Source: Chytridium lagenaria (lineage: Eukaryota; Chytridiomycota; Chytridiomycetes; Chytridiales; Chytridiaceae). Taken from it: DNA of 64,000 bases. Under the pieces are notes generated by a model. It was given only the letters and a program-made list of their open reading frames with translations, did not search any database and was not told where the DNA came from. Positions 21,458-33,192 of this stretch are shown here, piece after piece. How positions within the stretch are numbered: the first letter of the stretch is position 1; every line of letters starts with the position of its first letter. The DNA is taken from contig JAHLKC010000039.1 in assembly GCA_025449115.1 (NCBI GenBank), positions 62,001 to 126,000 on the forward strand. Direction: 5' to 3'. A program made the position numbers and the translations under genes.

Positions 21458-21637
21458 GTGCCTGTTCAGTGGAGTTGCTTCACAACTTCACACTATAACT
21501 CAACCGCCAAAGAAACAACTCAGTGGCTTGCCAAAGCCTCCATCCCTGGTGTCCTTGCCCAAGCCCAACGCCTCCTGGCAATAGCAGCATTCAACCAGCA
21601 CTCGCAGCAGATCCTGGAGTATGAAAACCCACCTTAA

Positions 21638-22469
21638 TAACCCTCCGTAAGAGTCACACCCTGCACATCCCCTCCCTTTAGCACTTGTATTACCTGTAGT
21701 TGTAGCTATTAACCAGATAGCACCTCAACACACTGGACGGTCAACCCAACCCAAGGACAAGGCTCTTTCTTTCTTCTACATCAACCTTCTCTCTGTACTC
21801 TGCTTTGTTCCCTCTATTTTCTACTTCTATGTTTTGTTTACGGATTGTTGCCCGACTAGATATGGTTGAATCCTGAGGCTGAGGGTAAATAGGGCTTGCC
21901 TCCGTGTTGCTTTTCCTTGTCCTTTTCTCTCGTTCAGACCTCTACTTTCTTCTATCTTCCCACTTAACCGAAATTTCTTGTCTAAGTCGCCTTCATATTA
22001 TTCCTTTTCCTTCTAACATATATACTCTTCCCCTTTCACTATGTACACTTCGTTAAGCAGTTAAGACTAACTTACGGGGACGTAACCAAATATATTTGAT
22101 ACATATTATTGTAGGTGTTGAAAAGGGTACATAGAAGTATGAAGTTGAAAAGGTGCTTGAAAGAAATACTTGGGCAAAATCTAAAAATACTCTAGGTTAC
22201 ACAAAAACTAAGATGTAATGCGAAATCTGCGAAGTCCCCTTCATCCGTTGAAGGAGACGTGTTTCCTTCATCCATGAAGGAGAATCATCCATAGAAATGT
22301 TCATACTAAAGAAGGAAATAAAATTAGGCCCTTCAGTAGACTTCCCGTTTTAGCATAACAAAGCTAAAAGAGTATAAATACATTACTGTGGCCTGTTTGC
22401 TTCAATCCAACTTGATTTTGACTCTACTTGTACCCGTTTTTGCTCCAGCACCTTACAGTTAACAAAGTC
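21638..22469. other. LINE 3' tail and unassigned sequence
   Basis: Pyrimidine-rich DNA after the LINE stop probably includes its 3' UTR. It grades into AT-rich sequence from about 22,080. No convincing coding or structural feature was seen until the copia C remnant. Confidence 0.4.
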
Positions 22470-22615
22470 AACCTAGGGCTTGTGGTACAATTGCAAAAGG
22501 GATTGTAAAGTTTTTATGCAGGCTGGTTGGCTATGGTATCATATGCAGTTTCCAAATACCGCAAAACCTATGGCTATGGTCAAAATTGAGCCAATGCCTG
22601 CATTCTTGTGGATAA
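22470..22615 (+). pseudogene. Copia C remnant: RT fragment
   Basis: Translation in one frame gives LVVQLQKGL, a stop, then SFYAGWLWYHMQF. This is a decayed version of the copia LxKxLYGLKQAxRLWY motif. The sequence is cut at 22,615 by the LTR element and continues at 30,149. It is older than the LTR element, as shown by in-frame stops. Confidence 0.6.
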
Positions 22616-23556
22616 TGTGATCTTCTCTTGACCCATCCCTCCCTACCTAGCTTCGACTAGGGGGTAGGGGAGAAGAGTAAAGGAGTTGCTCCAGCAGAGC
22701 AAGTCCACAGAGCACCTAGGGACAGGATGTACTCCTGAATCTAAGTGATGTTAATGTTGTTTGGCGATGGTGTGGGTGAGTGATCGCGAGATTCTGCTTA
22801 TTTAAGGGAGAAGGGAACGTGTTTAGTATCTTCATTATCGACTTACCTTGCTTCTAAACCAATATCAGCACCAGATCGTCTCCTGGCGATCGGGGATGGC
22901 TATAAGTCTCCATGCCACCCTACTATGGCACCTTTTGGAACATGGGCTCTCGTTTGCCTCTCAGAGCTTAGAACAGGGTAACCTCACTCATTGCCTGCCG
23001 TTAGCGCCTGATCATCGGGTCGGAGAGCACCAGAGGTGGAATGTAGCTGACCAAGCCTTGACTAAAGGACACTGTGAATGAGGAGGGGTTCCATCACAGC
23101 CTTCCGTCTCAAACGGCCGGATTGCAGCTTCACCAGGTGGTAAGGGGGCAGAGGGGTCGACTGTCATCCAACTAAGAGTGAAGGGGAGATCACGCCGCGA
23201 GGCCACGCGCGTGGTGATAGAGGATGGGGATCAACTCAATATCAACTACTTAATTCAACAAGGTACAAATTAAATCAAGAAATCTCTCATATTAAAGTAA
23301 TACACAAAATACAAATAAATAATAGACACAACATATGCACACACATATAAACGGCACATATGCGCGCCACCTCCTTCAATAAAAAACCCTATAAACGTGG
23401 GGAAAAAACTATATATAAAAACCCAAAGGGAAAAGAAGGGAGGATTCAATATGACGCGTAAATATACGCGTCGACGTGGGATATAACGGAACTCAACGGA
23501 CTTAGACGGAATGTCCTTATGAGCCATAGGCCATGTGAATAATGTAATTCTTCACA
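22616..23556 (-). repeat. 3' LTR of the 7.5-kb element
   Basis: Ends TGTGATCTTCTC..ATTCTTCACA (TGTGA/TCACA inverted ends), 941 bp. It aligns end to end with 29,209-30,148. Most visible differences are one-base length changes, for example GGGAGAAGG against GGGGAGAAGG. Confidence 0.93.
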
Positions 23557-23709
23557 TTCTCCCGTTTTTAAGAAAAGACTTACGTAAGAAAAGTCTAGCT
23601 TAGTTTTCAGAAGTATAAGAACTATCTGTATATATATCAGAGCTTGCATTATCGGCAAGTCTATAAGGCCAATATTGGCAAGGGTTATATAGTTGTTACC
23701 ATCTAGCAT

Positions 23710-24720
23710 TTCTACAGCTAAAGGTACTTAGGAATATGTTTGCACTGCTATCATTTGCAGAAGGCCCGGGGTTTTTTGGGGCTTTGTGCGGTGGCTCCTG
23801 ATCAAGTAGGTCAAGTGCTGGCAATGAGATCATGTTACAATAATCATTGTGGTGAGCATCGCTGTGCTCTAAGACCAATACAACCATTTCATGGTCCAGT
23901 CGGTGACGCCACAAAATGGTGGTTGACATTCAATTTCAAGGATTCCTTTATCTACAATGGCGTAGTCAAGTCTCCAAACAGCATTATAGAATTCTGTTGG
24001 ATCATGCCAAGTATATCCTGGCGTATGCAGATGGCTATGACGAAATCCATCCTTAAAACCTAAGTTAATGATGAGCTAAGCCAGTAGCGTTCATTGTTGC
24101 GGAATCCAGAGTATCCATAAATCTGGATGGTTCGCGAACATCAATTGCTTTGTGAGCAATATTGAAATTGCCTACAACAATTGTATTTGACTGAGCTTTG
24201 AGACTCTTTACAAAAGTATGTAGTCGTTCCAGGAACTTCATTTTGTATTCCTGTCTGTGATCATGCCTTGTGCCATTTGGCGCATAGACATTCACTATAT
24301 TCATACCTAAAAGGCAGAGTGTAAGGCACCGTCCTTCTTCAACAAAGTTGTCAAAGTCAGTGCGCATCATATGAGTCCCGCATATTACTGAAAGTACGGG
24401 GATATCTTCGCGGACCATGGTCATAACACCATTATGTCCATTTCTTTTGTCGTCAGCATACATCTTCCATCCGCGGACGGACTTCAGTTGTTGCCAAAAC
24501 TTTTCATGACCATCGCCAACCATAGTCTTCTTGGAAGCAGGCGATGCACGTTCCATTTCATCCAAATATTTAGCAAAGAATTCTGCTCTATTGGATTCGT
24601 CACCTCAATTCTCTTTGCAAAGTGTTTCTTAACAAGAGCTTGAAGGCTGTTCACATTCCAACTTATAATCTTCAGCTTGGAAGAGCGGAATGGTGTTTGT
24701 ATATCATCAATGGATATAAC
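23710..24720 (-). pseudogene. AP endonuclease (ExoIII/APE1)-like frame inside the LTR element
   Basis: Minus-strand segments follow the order of the exonuclease III / APE1 fold: IISWNVNSLQALVKKH (about 24,690), GHNGVMTMVRED, VEEGRCLTLCLLGMNIVNVY, APNGT, then NTIVVGNFNIAHKAIDVREP (about 24,200-24,130), GYTWHDP, WRLDYAIV and a final LDHEMVVLVLE. Family knowledge: APE1 uses a Glu in a LQETK motif, Asp and Asn in GDxN, and the terminal Asp-His pair. Here the LQETK segment is not visible, GDFN reads GNFN, and the Asp-His pair is kept. Two or more frameshifts interrupt it. It looks like a captured host-type repair nuclease rather than a LINE endonuclease, and it is probably inactive in this copy. 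Confidence 0.65.
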
Positions 24721-26026
24721 TTTTTCATTGACTCTGGTGGGAAGTCGTGGATCATACGAGAAGGAACGTCAGGCAGGGCCGTCGTTCTCTCAACGCCATA
24801 TATCTCGCGTAGAGATGGGGGTGATTCTGCAGTAGTTCTCCTTTCATTGAGGGGTGAGAAAGCTCACGTATCTCAAGTATTTCGTAAGCGTAAAACTACT
24901 TAGAGATTTTGGACCGGTGTCAGGCACTGGGTAGTTTACAGCATCTGGTGGTATACCAGCACTAACTGTTATGACATGGGTAATTTGTCCGGTATGTGCC
25001 TAGGTGCACGAGAGGAGTTGACCTCAGGATCAGGGCACCTGGCAAATCCAGAATCGGGTAGTTCCCGTGAACTCCCGTTTTTGATATTCAAATAGTCTGC
25101 GTCTCTCGAGATGTCCTCATCGAGATGCTTTATCCTGAACAAAGACATTGTCAATGAGCTGTTCAGGGAAGATAACTTCACTGGAAAGCAATGGTCGATC
25201 AGATCCAAACTCCCGTTTTTGAGAAGGAGAAAAGACATGGGGGGTGGGTGGGTATAATGAATGCTTTAGCATCCTGCTGTGAGTGAACCACAAATAGTCA
25301 ACATCTCGAGATAGGCTTCATTAGACGGCGACTCTATCAGCATCCTGCATCCGGAATAAGATGATTTTAAGCCTATCGTCGTGGAGACAATAAGCAAAAG
25401 GTAGAAACGTATTAAGATACGTCAGCTTATTGAGAGAATCAAAAGGACCCATGCAGAACGTGTCCCAGTGAAACTACTCAACGTTTATAACAGATCCATC
25501 TCGTCCGTATTAAGAGCAAAGTTGCGACAAAGGACCGTTGGTAAGTTGACAAAGTGTTGTCAAGGTGTTTGTCATCAGCGCTGTCGTGAAGAAGAAGCGT
25601 CGAATGGGTTGTGTCCAGGTTTTCACTAGGGAACGGTGTTGTTGTGGATAGACACCACGTAATATTAAATTGCATCTACATAAGCGACTCGAAGCCCATG
25701 GATGCGGTAAGAGCAAAGGGAATCTCCTAATGGGGAGACTTGCCCTTGCAAGTTTATGAAAACATTAACGGGTAGTTAACGTCTGCATGGTTGTAGCATC
25801 GAGTTTTGGAGGGGGAGATGGATTGCCCCAAAGGGCGCGTTTGTCTCCCAACTTTAGTTCTCATAATGTATTTTTGAAGTTAATAAATTTCTCTTCAGGA
25901 TCTTGATACCATACACGACGCAGGTAAGAAGAGGAAAGAAATCTATTAGTTCTAATTATATTCTATCACTACAGAGAGGAGAAAGAAATAAGGTAAGAGG
26001 AATGGTTCCATCATTTCATTGCTCAT
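24721..26026 (-). other. Unassigned internal region of the LTR element
   Basis: No RT, protease or integrase motif is visible. A degenerate direct repeat (AAATAGTC..TCTCGAGAT, then a CAGCATCCTG-like or GATGCTTTATCCTGAA stretch) occurs near 25,090-25,150 and 25,290-25,360. Short purine runs are common. Confidence 0.4.
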
Positions 26027-28150
26027 TTAAGAGGTGGCATCAAGGACAAGGTCCCGAAGAGTAGGAGAAGGTGAGCGGGGTGGAGTTGATGAGGGACTAA
26101 CAGAATCATCAACTTCAATCAGCTCACCATCATTAACAGGGTTTGGCTCATCAACACCGACAGGGAGAGCCGTGAGGGGGATAGCGGCTGCGGGGTCCGC
26201 AGAGGAAGCGTTGGAACCCTTGGTGAGTACTTTAGGTGCATGACTATCAACTAAAGGAGTATTATTTCCCACATCAGCATCAGCACTCCTGAGAAGGGGG
26301 AGAGGAGGTCTGCTGCAAGTAGTGGAAGAGCCAGAACGAAGCTCACGGTACTGAAGAAGGGTGAGCTTCTTAGTGATTCCTTCAACATCCGACGTCAGAT
26401 GCTTTGTGTTTGCTAACCCATGGACTCTATAGCGTGACAATGGATGACGGGGTGCTTTACGGCGAGAAGCAAGAGCAACTGGAGCCACCTGACGGGGGTC
26501 GGTGTGGTCATCGTCATCACTGGCAGAGCCCACAGAGGAAGTGGTGGTGTCCGTAAGAGAATCACCATCAACCGAGGAGAGGCTGGTAAGTGGGAGTTGT
26601 TTCTTCCCAACGTTGTTGAGGGGATGGTCCTGGGGAAGACGGACCTGACTTCTCTGTTTCAGCAGAGCTCGGGGAGTTGGTACGGAAGGGACCAAAGGGA
26701 CCGGAGCAGGAGCAGGGGGTGAGGATGGATGCCGATGTGTGGTGAGTCGATCACGCATCTCTTTCACCTTCATCTGACTGTTCACCAAGCAGCTGGTGAG
26801 GTCGTGCCGTACAGCTACAAGTGCTGCATCGGTGTATTCTGTCGCAGCGTCGAGCTGGCGGATATTAAAAGCACCACAGCCCATGAGCATAGCAAGTTCG
26901 TTGGTAGAGTCGACTAACATGTCTCGAGCTCCATTAATTGTTTTGTATAGGCGCTTGCGACGTTCGTCCACAAGAGAGGTGAGAGACTCTAGTCTCTCGT
27001 TACGGTAAGCAACGTTACTTTTGAGTCGTCCCTCATTAATAGTAACTTCAACACCTAGGTCTCCAAGGCGCTGAACGAGATGGAAGACCAAGTCGATGTT
27101 GTAGCGGTTGCTACCAAGTGTCCGCTCAGTTTTGGGGTAGCTGTTGGAGCAGGAGCGGCCATGCTCGGCATCATCAGCAGGATTGAAGCATGCTGGTGGA
27201 GTAAGAGGTGCAGGAGGTACACGACGGCGCCTAGTGATGAGTATGCGGGGGTCAAGGGAGCCCTCAGCACGCTGGCGGATGGCTTGGTCGCGCAATGAAC
27301 CCCAAGCAATTCTTCAAAGGAGGTGGGATCCTTGGATTTGGGGAACAGGAAGACCTCGTCCCATTCGACTACATCGGTAAGGGTTCTTTCCCTTTGTTTG
27401 TCATATGCTCAGAGGAGGCGGGTTCGAAGCCTGCCCTGAGCTTGCGGAGGTTGGAGGTGTGTTCATCGTCTGAAAAGACACGAACTACTTCATCATCCTC
27501 ATCCATCGGGTCGTCGTATGAAGTCTCTCGAGTACAATGATGGGAGCGAGGATTGCGGGATGAAGATGCAGGTGAGAAAGGCGGTCTTCATCCTTGCTAA
27601 CACCACCAGGGTGGCGAGAGCCAGAGGAGGCAACGACGGTTCTTTCTTGGCGACTGGGGCCTCTCTAGAGAGAGGGGGCGACGATTTGACAAGCTGAGGA
27701 GCCCTGAGGGTCGGAAAGGACCTTCTGATGCTGCCCAGCTGTTGCACGAGGGTCAAGGACCGTTATTCCTCGAGTTTTGCACTCTGATGCGTCAAGGTAA
27801 GGGTCCGAGAGCTCGGTTTGCCCTTTGTTTTGGTTTCGAATAAACCTTGTTAAGTTTTCCTGGCAGATAGGCACCTGGAAGATCGCGCAAGTGGCGCGGA
27901 ATTCGGAGATGATTCCGTTGGATCTCTCCTTGATGGATGGGAGGTCCCGCCCTGCCTTGATTTGGAAGAGGCGGGCGTTTTCAGGGATCCCAGTCCTGGT
28001 AAGTTTAGGGCGCTTTTTATATACTTTGCCGCCATCTTTGCGCGGGTAGTCATTGCTAGCCCTTGTATTTCCCCGGTCTCGCCAGTTCTTATCTCTAGAG
28101 GAGGACACTGGGAGAGCGAGCAGTATAGGTAAGTAAGTGCATTGCAACAG
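26027..28150 (-). CDS. Gag-like ORF of the 7.5-kb LTR element
   Basis: The main open frame (27,295-26,027, 422 aa) contains a helical, charged middle part (LVDERRKRLYKTINGARDML.. ..DAALVAVRHDL) and a Pro/Ser/Asp-rich C-terminal half ending in SPTLRDLVLDATS. It is preceded by in-order segments (VEWDEVFLFPKSKDP, then FEELLG) that join it if one G is added to a GGGG run near 27,301. It therefore extends upstream, probably to the frame at 28,147-27,665 (ARLFQIKAGRDLPSIKERSN). No zinc knuckle was found. The position just downstream of the 5' LTR leader and the coiled-coil character argue for a capsid-like structural protein. Homology is not established. Confidence 0.55.
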
Positions 28151-28328
28151 AAGGCATCATGCCGTTTAGCGTACACTTACTTGTAGTAGTTTAAACAACA
28201 GTATAATAAACTAGTTGTCAAAGTTATTTTGTTTATTTTGTTTAATTATATGTAAATCATTATTGCCGCATAGGGCATATAATAAAAACAGTTTGTTTAC
28301 AAACATTTTCGATTATAATCTTGTTGAA

Positions 28329-28383
28329 ATCCTACGATGCCGCGTTGATAAGCATAATGCTTTTTACAGCGTCGTCGTAGGAT
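28329..28383. repeat. Hairpin in the leader of the LTR element
   Basis: ATCCTACGATGCCGC at 28,329-28,343 pairs with GCGTCGTCGTAGGAT at 28,369-28,383 (13 of 15), with a 25-nt loop. It lies in the 5' leader upstream of the gag-like ORF. Packaging or dimerisation is possible, but so is a small palindromic insertion. Confidence 0.6.
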
Positions 28384-29208
28384 AAGTTTTCATTGAGATC
28401 CCACCGCACCATCACTCGCTGCAGACTCTAGTCTAGCGAGGTGGTGGGACAGGTCACTTTTTGGCAAAAAATGAATTGTCAAATTAATTTTTCGCGAAAT
28501 TTGGCTAAGTCCAAACTTCGTCAACAAAATAAAATGAAGATAAATTGATTTTTCGAGGGAAAACACCTTTATAATGCATTCGAAAATTAAAAGCGTCTTT
28601 TGCAAGCCAATATGAAGGCATGCTGCAGGGAGGGTGGATTAAACCAGTTTTCACCATATTTGAAATGAAATATCATAATCATAATAAAATATGAAAATGA
28701 AAATGCGAGCTAGAAGCTCGAAAATGAAAGAGGATGTATAAAACATGCTCAGGGTCCGCTTTAAAAGCGAGGTGAGGCCTAAAAGTCGAGAAATCGAGTT
28801 TTTAATAGCCAATTTTTTCTCAGTAGATAATAAGGAAGCCTAAAGGCTCCATCTAGTGAGGTAGGTATCACATATAGCATGGCCCAGTGGCGTGAGAACG
28901 CGACGTGATGGCCATGCAGTGATGATGTGGGCTCTGGTGGGCCTCCCATTGAAGTCCAGATCATTCTGAGGGATCAGAACAATGACGGGACAATGGGAGG
29001 TGACACAAAATGAATTCTGGGCATGCCGGGAGGGAGGTAGGAGGTCCCTGCATGCCCATCAACCATCCAGAAGTCCATTTTCAGCGGGGGAACGCGTCCA
29101 GATCGGTCCAGAGCGTCGGTGACGTCGATTTTGCGAAAGAAATAAAGCAAAAGAAGCAAAATTCGACGAGAAACTCACCAGAACACCCATTTTAGGTTGG
29201 GCCCCCAC
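28384..29208 (-). other. 5' leader of the LTR element
   Basis: No long ORF. Bases 29,195-29,208 on the minus strand (GTGGGGGCCCAACC) abut the LTR and are the likely primer-binding site. The rest is unassigned. Confidence 0.5.
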
Positions 29209-30148
29209 TGTGATCTTCTCTTGACCCATCCCTCCCTACCTAGCTTCGACTAGGGGGTAGGGGAGAAGAGTAAAGGAGTTGCTCCAGCAGAGCAAGTCCA
29301 CAGAGCACCTAGGGACAGGATGTACTCCTGAATCTAAGTGATGTTAATGTTGTTTGGCGATGGTGTGGGTGAGTGATCGCGAGATTCTGCTTATTTAAGG
29401 GGAGAAGGGAACGTGTTTAGTATCTTCATTATCGACTTACCTTGCTTCTAAACCAATATCAGCACCAGATCGTCTCCTGGCGATCGGGGATGGCTATAAG
29501 TCTCCATGCCACCCTACTATGGCACCTTTTGGAACATGGGCTCTCGTTTGCCTCTCAGAGCTTAGAACAGGGTAACCTCACTCATTGCCTGCCTGTAGCG
29601 CCTGATCACGGGTCGGAGAGCACCAGAGGTGGAATGTAGCTGACCAAGCCTTGACTAAAGGACACTGTGAATGAGGAGGGGTTCCATCACAGCCTTCCGT
29701 CTCAAACGGCGGATTGCAGCTTCACCAGGTGGAAGGGGGCAGAGGGGTCGACTGTCATCCAACTAAGAGTGAAGGGGAGATCACGCCGCGAGGCCACGCG
29801 CGTGGTGATAGAGGATGGGGGATCAACTCAATATCAACTACTTAATTCAACAAGGTACAAATTAAATCAAGAAATCTCTCATATTAAAGTAATACACAAA
29901 ATACAAATAAATAATAGACACAACATATGCACACACATATAAACGGCACATATGCGCGCCACCTCCTTCAATAAAAACCCTATAAACGTGGGGAAAACTA
30001 TATATAAAAAACCCAAAGGGAAAAGAAGGGAGGATTCAATATGAACGCGTAAAATATACGCGTCGACGTGGGATATAACGGAACTCAACGGACTTAGACG
30101 GAATGTCCTTATGAGCCATAGGCCATGTGAATAATGTAATTCTTCACA
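29209..30148 (-). repeat. 5' LTR of the 7.5-kb element
   Basis: 940 bp, TGTGATCTTCTC..AATTCTTCACA. It is nearly identical to 22,616-23,556, which indicates recent insertion. Confidence 0.93.
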
Positions 30149-31050
30149 ATAATAGCTCAATCTTTGGTTTAAAAAACTCATTGATGAGGTGATTCTAATT
30201 ATCCTTTGGAGATTTGGGAGACTAACCTATTGCATTGGAAGACAAGCCAACAAACGTCCAAGGGATTTTAGTCCTTAAAGTATTCCACTGTAGAACGTGC
30301 TGAAGCTTAGAGGAGCGCGGACACGCAAAATTTGATGAGGATTTAAGGAGCCATTTTCCTCTCACAATCACTTCAACTCAATAAGATCCTTGATTCACTC
30401 AGTTATAAAAACATGGCCAGATACTGCATCTGCAGTGAGTTACTAAGCTAATTTTGTGAAGAATCTAGGACAAAGACATTGGCCAGGTGTTCTCTAGAAT
30501 CTGAAATCAACCGTCAGTCATGATTAAGCTTTCTACGCATATAAAGGCAATCAAGTACCTTGAGGCTTCTCCCATACAGCCTTTAACGTTCATCCTGTAG
30601 CACGTTCCCATGGGTCACTGTCTGCTACTAGCAAGAGGAGCTATTACATGGTTGGTCATCTACAAGTATTCAGTAGCGCTCTCACCCACAGAACCAGAAT
30701 ATATGGCAATCTCAGAACTCGGGTGAAAAATTCAGTCATTAGTCATCTCTACCTCGCGCTGGAGCTGAAACTCGAGCTCCCTTTTACAGCTTTTTAAAGA
30801 CAATTGTGGTGTTTTGGCTTTGTGTGCTAGTGATGTGTAATCACGCAGAACTCACCATATAGATCTTCAACCTCATTATTTCCGCGCTGTATATAGAGAA
30901 CAACTTGTTGACTATGAAGACCGTTAGGAGGGATGAAATTGCGGATATCCGTACAAAAGGGCTGAATTGATCACCATTTACTGCTTCCGGGCACGTTTAG
31001 GAATGCCAAAATGAGAACATGAAGAAAAATCTGAAGAAGTAAAGCTCATC
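30149..31050 (+). pseudogene. Copia C remnant: RNase H region
   Basis: The plus-strand translation shows GAITWLVIYKYSVALSPTEP then EYMAISELG, which corresponds to the copia SWxSKxQxxVALSxTEAEYMA block. It is followed by DNCGVLALCAS, a stop, then RRTHHIDLQPHYFRAV, corresponding to DNxxAxxLAxNP..RTKHIDIRYHFIR. Many stops make it an old relic. It continues the RT fragment at 22,470-22,615 across the inserted LTR element. Confidence 0.75.
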
Positions 31051-31854
31051 GCTCGAGCTGGAGTTTTGAAGATAGAAACACGAGTCGCGCATTCCGTGCC
31101 ATACTGTTGTCTCATTTTGGTTCTTATTTCTTATTTCTTATTCATAGCATGTCTTCATTCACTATCCTTGGTTAAATACTCCCTTAAGCAATGAATTTCT
31201 TGTGAACCTCAAATGCCCAGTGTATTTTGCTTACCTTCACCATCTGCAGTTTGCCCTTTACTTTGTGCAATCGACTCACTTGAGTCCCACAGAATTCGTA
31301 GTAATAAAAATAATTTTCCAACCATAAACTTGCATTCTCGATAAACACATACCGCTTTTACCACTCGGAAGATCTTAAATAGTTGACGGATTTCAAAAAC
31401 TATCTGTTTTTTGTATACATACAAGAAAAGAATTTTGCACCTGCTCAGCATAAGCTTCTTGCGAAAACTGCCTAAAACAATATGAATATCAATAACGGGC
31501 TATTGTTTCAATGAAATATACGAAATAGTACTGTAGGCTTGCTCATTTACAAAGGAATTCCTTACAACAGACTTTATCGATCCACAATTTCATCTAAATT
31601 GGGATGTCAGCGAAAAAAAAAGGGCGGACAACAGGAAATATACGGAATAGATAGATACTTATGATAGTAATAATAATAAGAAAATGAATTTCGGGAGAAG
31701 GAGAGCAGGGCTCGAAACTTTCAAATTTATTACTACAATTTCTTCAATTTTTAAAATAGGCAATTAGGCGGAGAGGAGATTATTGTTTTGCTATGTTCAA
31801 TGAATAACCCAAAATACGAAGGAAAAAATAAATAACGAATGAATCCAAGTATGT
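31051..31854. other. AT-rich intergenic boundary between repeats and genes
   Basis: No supported gene. It marks the transition from the mobile-element block to the gene block and probably includes the 3' UTR of PACRG. Confidence 0.5.
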
Positions 31855-32934
31855 TTAAACTCGTGAAAGGACAGACTCATATGTTGGTACCTAGATATTT
31901 ATAGATCAGCAAAGAATAGTTATTGGTAAGCTTACCATGTATTTGATGTTGATAAAAGCATCTTCACCGCCAGTGAGTTCAAATTTCTCCAAAGTTTCTT
32001 GGATCAAGTCCCCAATATTCTCACGCTTTTGTTGAGAATAGTAAATGCCATCTCCGAGGTTAACTTTTTGTGTTAGCAATAATATTTGGTGATTGAAATA
32101 CCATTCTTGTTTTGAAAGGTTGAATACAGGGAGAATTTGTCTGTAGTATGGGACGAGTGCTTCTCCTACCATGTCTGCGGACTCGACGAGGTGTTGCAAA
32201 ACCTTTAGCGTTGTTGTTATCACTTGAACATTTCTAGTGTTAAGAGCCTCTACGGTACGCGTTAGAAGAAGTTACGACTATCGGCGTCGGGAAAGCTTAC
32301 TCTTGATGGGGATAATGAGCTGGGGCACAACAGGGAGAATCTTGTTCCCACCCTTATCCAAAAGATCATGGATACCCTGACGAGCCAAAAATGCGTAGGG
32401 TTCCTCAGTTTCGCAGAGACCAGAGAAGAAGAGGGGAAGGTAGTGGTGGTAGTCAAGCTTCTCAATATCAACCTATGCAAACACAAATTAGATGTTGAAA
32501 ATTGAGTAATTTACAGGTACCTTCCAGTTGATCTTGTTCCCTTTTGCATCGTGGTTCACCGCCATAGGGAAGTCGCCACGATCGTAAAGTTTCCTAAACC
32601 CAGATGAAGACGAGACGCCTGGAAGTAATGGGGTGGGGTAAGATGACTTCATTGCTGTCAATATCGTTACCTGAATCGGTTGTTTTCTTGTCGCCTGTCA
32701 TCCGGGGCTTAAAAGCGCCTGCTTTTGGGGGAGAAGATCCCCTGGGAGCAAAGTAGCCGCCCGCACCGCCAACTGGCCGTGGCGCAGAGCCTACTGAAGC
32801 AGCGTGCTTCGATGAGCTCTGAATCTGAATGGGGTGAACGCTAAAAGTGTAACATTTTGAGTTCAGTTTTTTCTGTGTTGACGGTGGTCGCTGTCGTTAC
32901 AGCGGAGCTCAGCATCGTTCACTCACCTCGCCAT
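31855..32934 (-). CDS. PACRG: PACRG, axonemal inner-junction protein
   Basis: Parkin co-regulated gene family. In cilia it sits, with FAP20, at the inner junction that closes the B-tubule onto the A-tubule of axonemal doublets. The start MAS at 32,934 is followed by an immediate intron (GCGAG/GTGAGT). The low-complexity N terminus ([15 protein letters not shown]) leads to the conserved core: [56 protein letters not shown] and [13 protein letters not shown]. It continues [33 protein letters not shown] and [18 protein letters not shown], then [12 protein letters not shown], and after a final intron [10 protein letters not shown] and a stop at 31,855. Introns are about 45-60 nt. Length and motif order fit the family. 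Its presence implies a motile-type axoneme, hence zoospores. Confidence 0.93.
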
Positions 32935-33192
32935 GTTGGGTGTCAGTGCGTTCAAAGAGTGATTGTCAAGTTTCTGGGAAATCCTTTTGAGGTTCAAGAG
33001 ATTGTCACCACAATATTTATTTTCAACTTTTTCTTTTAGCTAGGATTTCAGCAAGGCAGATTCGTGAGTTACTGAAAAACATTATAAAAAGTCGCTCAGT
33101 CTCCGGCAAAGTGAAAAGAATGTCTTGCAAAACACAGTGATTATTATCTAGAGGGATAGTATTTTAGTCTCTTTATGGACCTCGTTTGTTGT

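Larger units (their letters stand above)
17665..21637 (+). pseudogene. Non-LTR (LINE) retrotransposon RT and C-terminal region, multiply interrupted
   Basis: The plus-strand RT has the LINE order: SPSGKAAGEDGVYGKML (18,160s), PWSHANVALVYKGKGP, NYRPSSLMSMLRKTFEAVL, DKAQGGFRASRSSLAQVMVL, TFVYLNIKAAYDTVDRR, GLIQGTSAAPVLFN and SLLFADVIVLF. The YADD equivalent is mutated to FADV and there are several frameshifts. The frame continues to about 20,176 and, after a 1.3-kb insertion, to EYENPP and a stop at 21,635-21,637. A solo LTR at 19,393 also splits it. The 5' endonuclease part is missing, probably lost on the far side of copia B. It is pyrimidine-rich and C-rich, unlike its surroundings. Confidence 0.85.
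22616..30148 (-). mobile_element. 7.5-kb LTR retrotransposon, gag-like plus AP-endonuclease-like, no RT seen
   Basis: Two near-identical LTRs (22,616-23,556 and 29,209-30,148) bound 5.65 kb. The flanks share ATAA (22,612-22,615; 30,149-30,152), consistent with a 4-bp duplication. Orientation is minus. The inner edge of the right LTR is followed by GTGGGGGCCCAACC, a primer-binding-like start. The inner edge of the left LTR has the purine tract AAAAACGGGAGAA. In transcription order it holds a leader, a gag-like ORF (about 28,150-26,027), unassigned sequence, and an ExoIII/APE1-like frame (about 24,720-23,710). I searched the internal region by eye for RT, RNase H and integrase motifs and found none, so it is probably non-autonomous. 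It sits inside copia C. Confidence 0.85.

Noticed and set aside
24130..24720. APE-like frame as the endonuclease of a LINE
   Set aside because: The NVYAPNGT and GNFNIAHKAIDVREP motifs are ExoIII/APE1-type, no LINE RT follows it, and it lies inside LTR boundaries on the same strand as the gag-like ORF.
31209..31451. Minus-strand 80-aa ORF
   Set aside because: Hydrophobic, compositionally biased and without splice context. Likely chance in AT-rich intergenic DNA.
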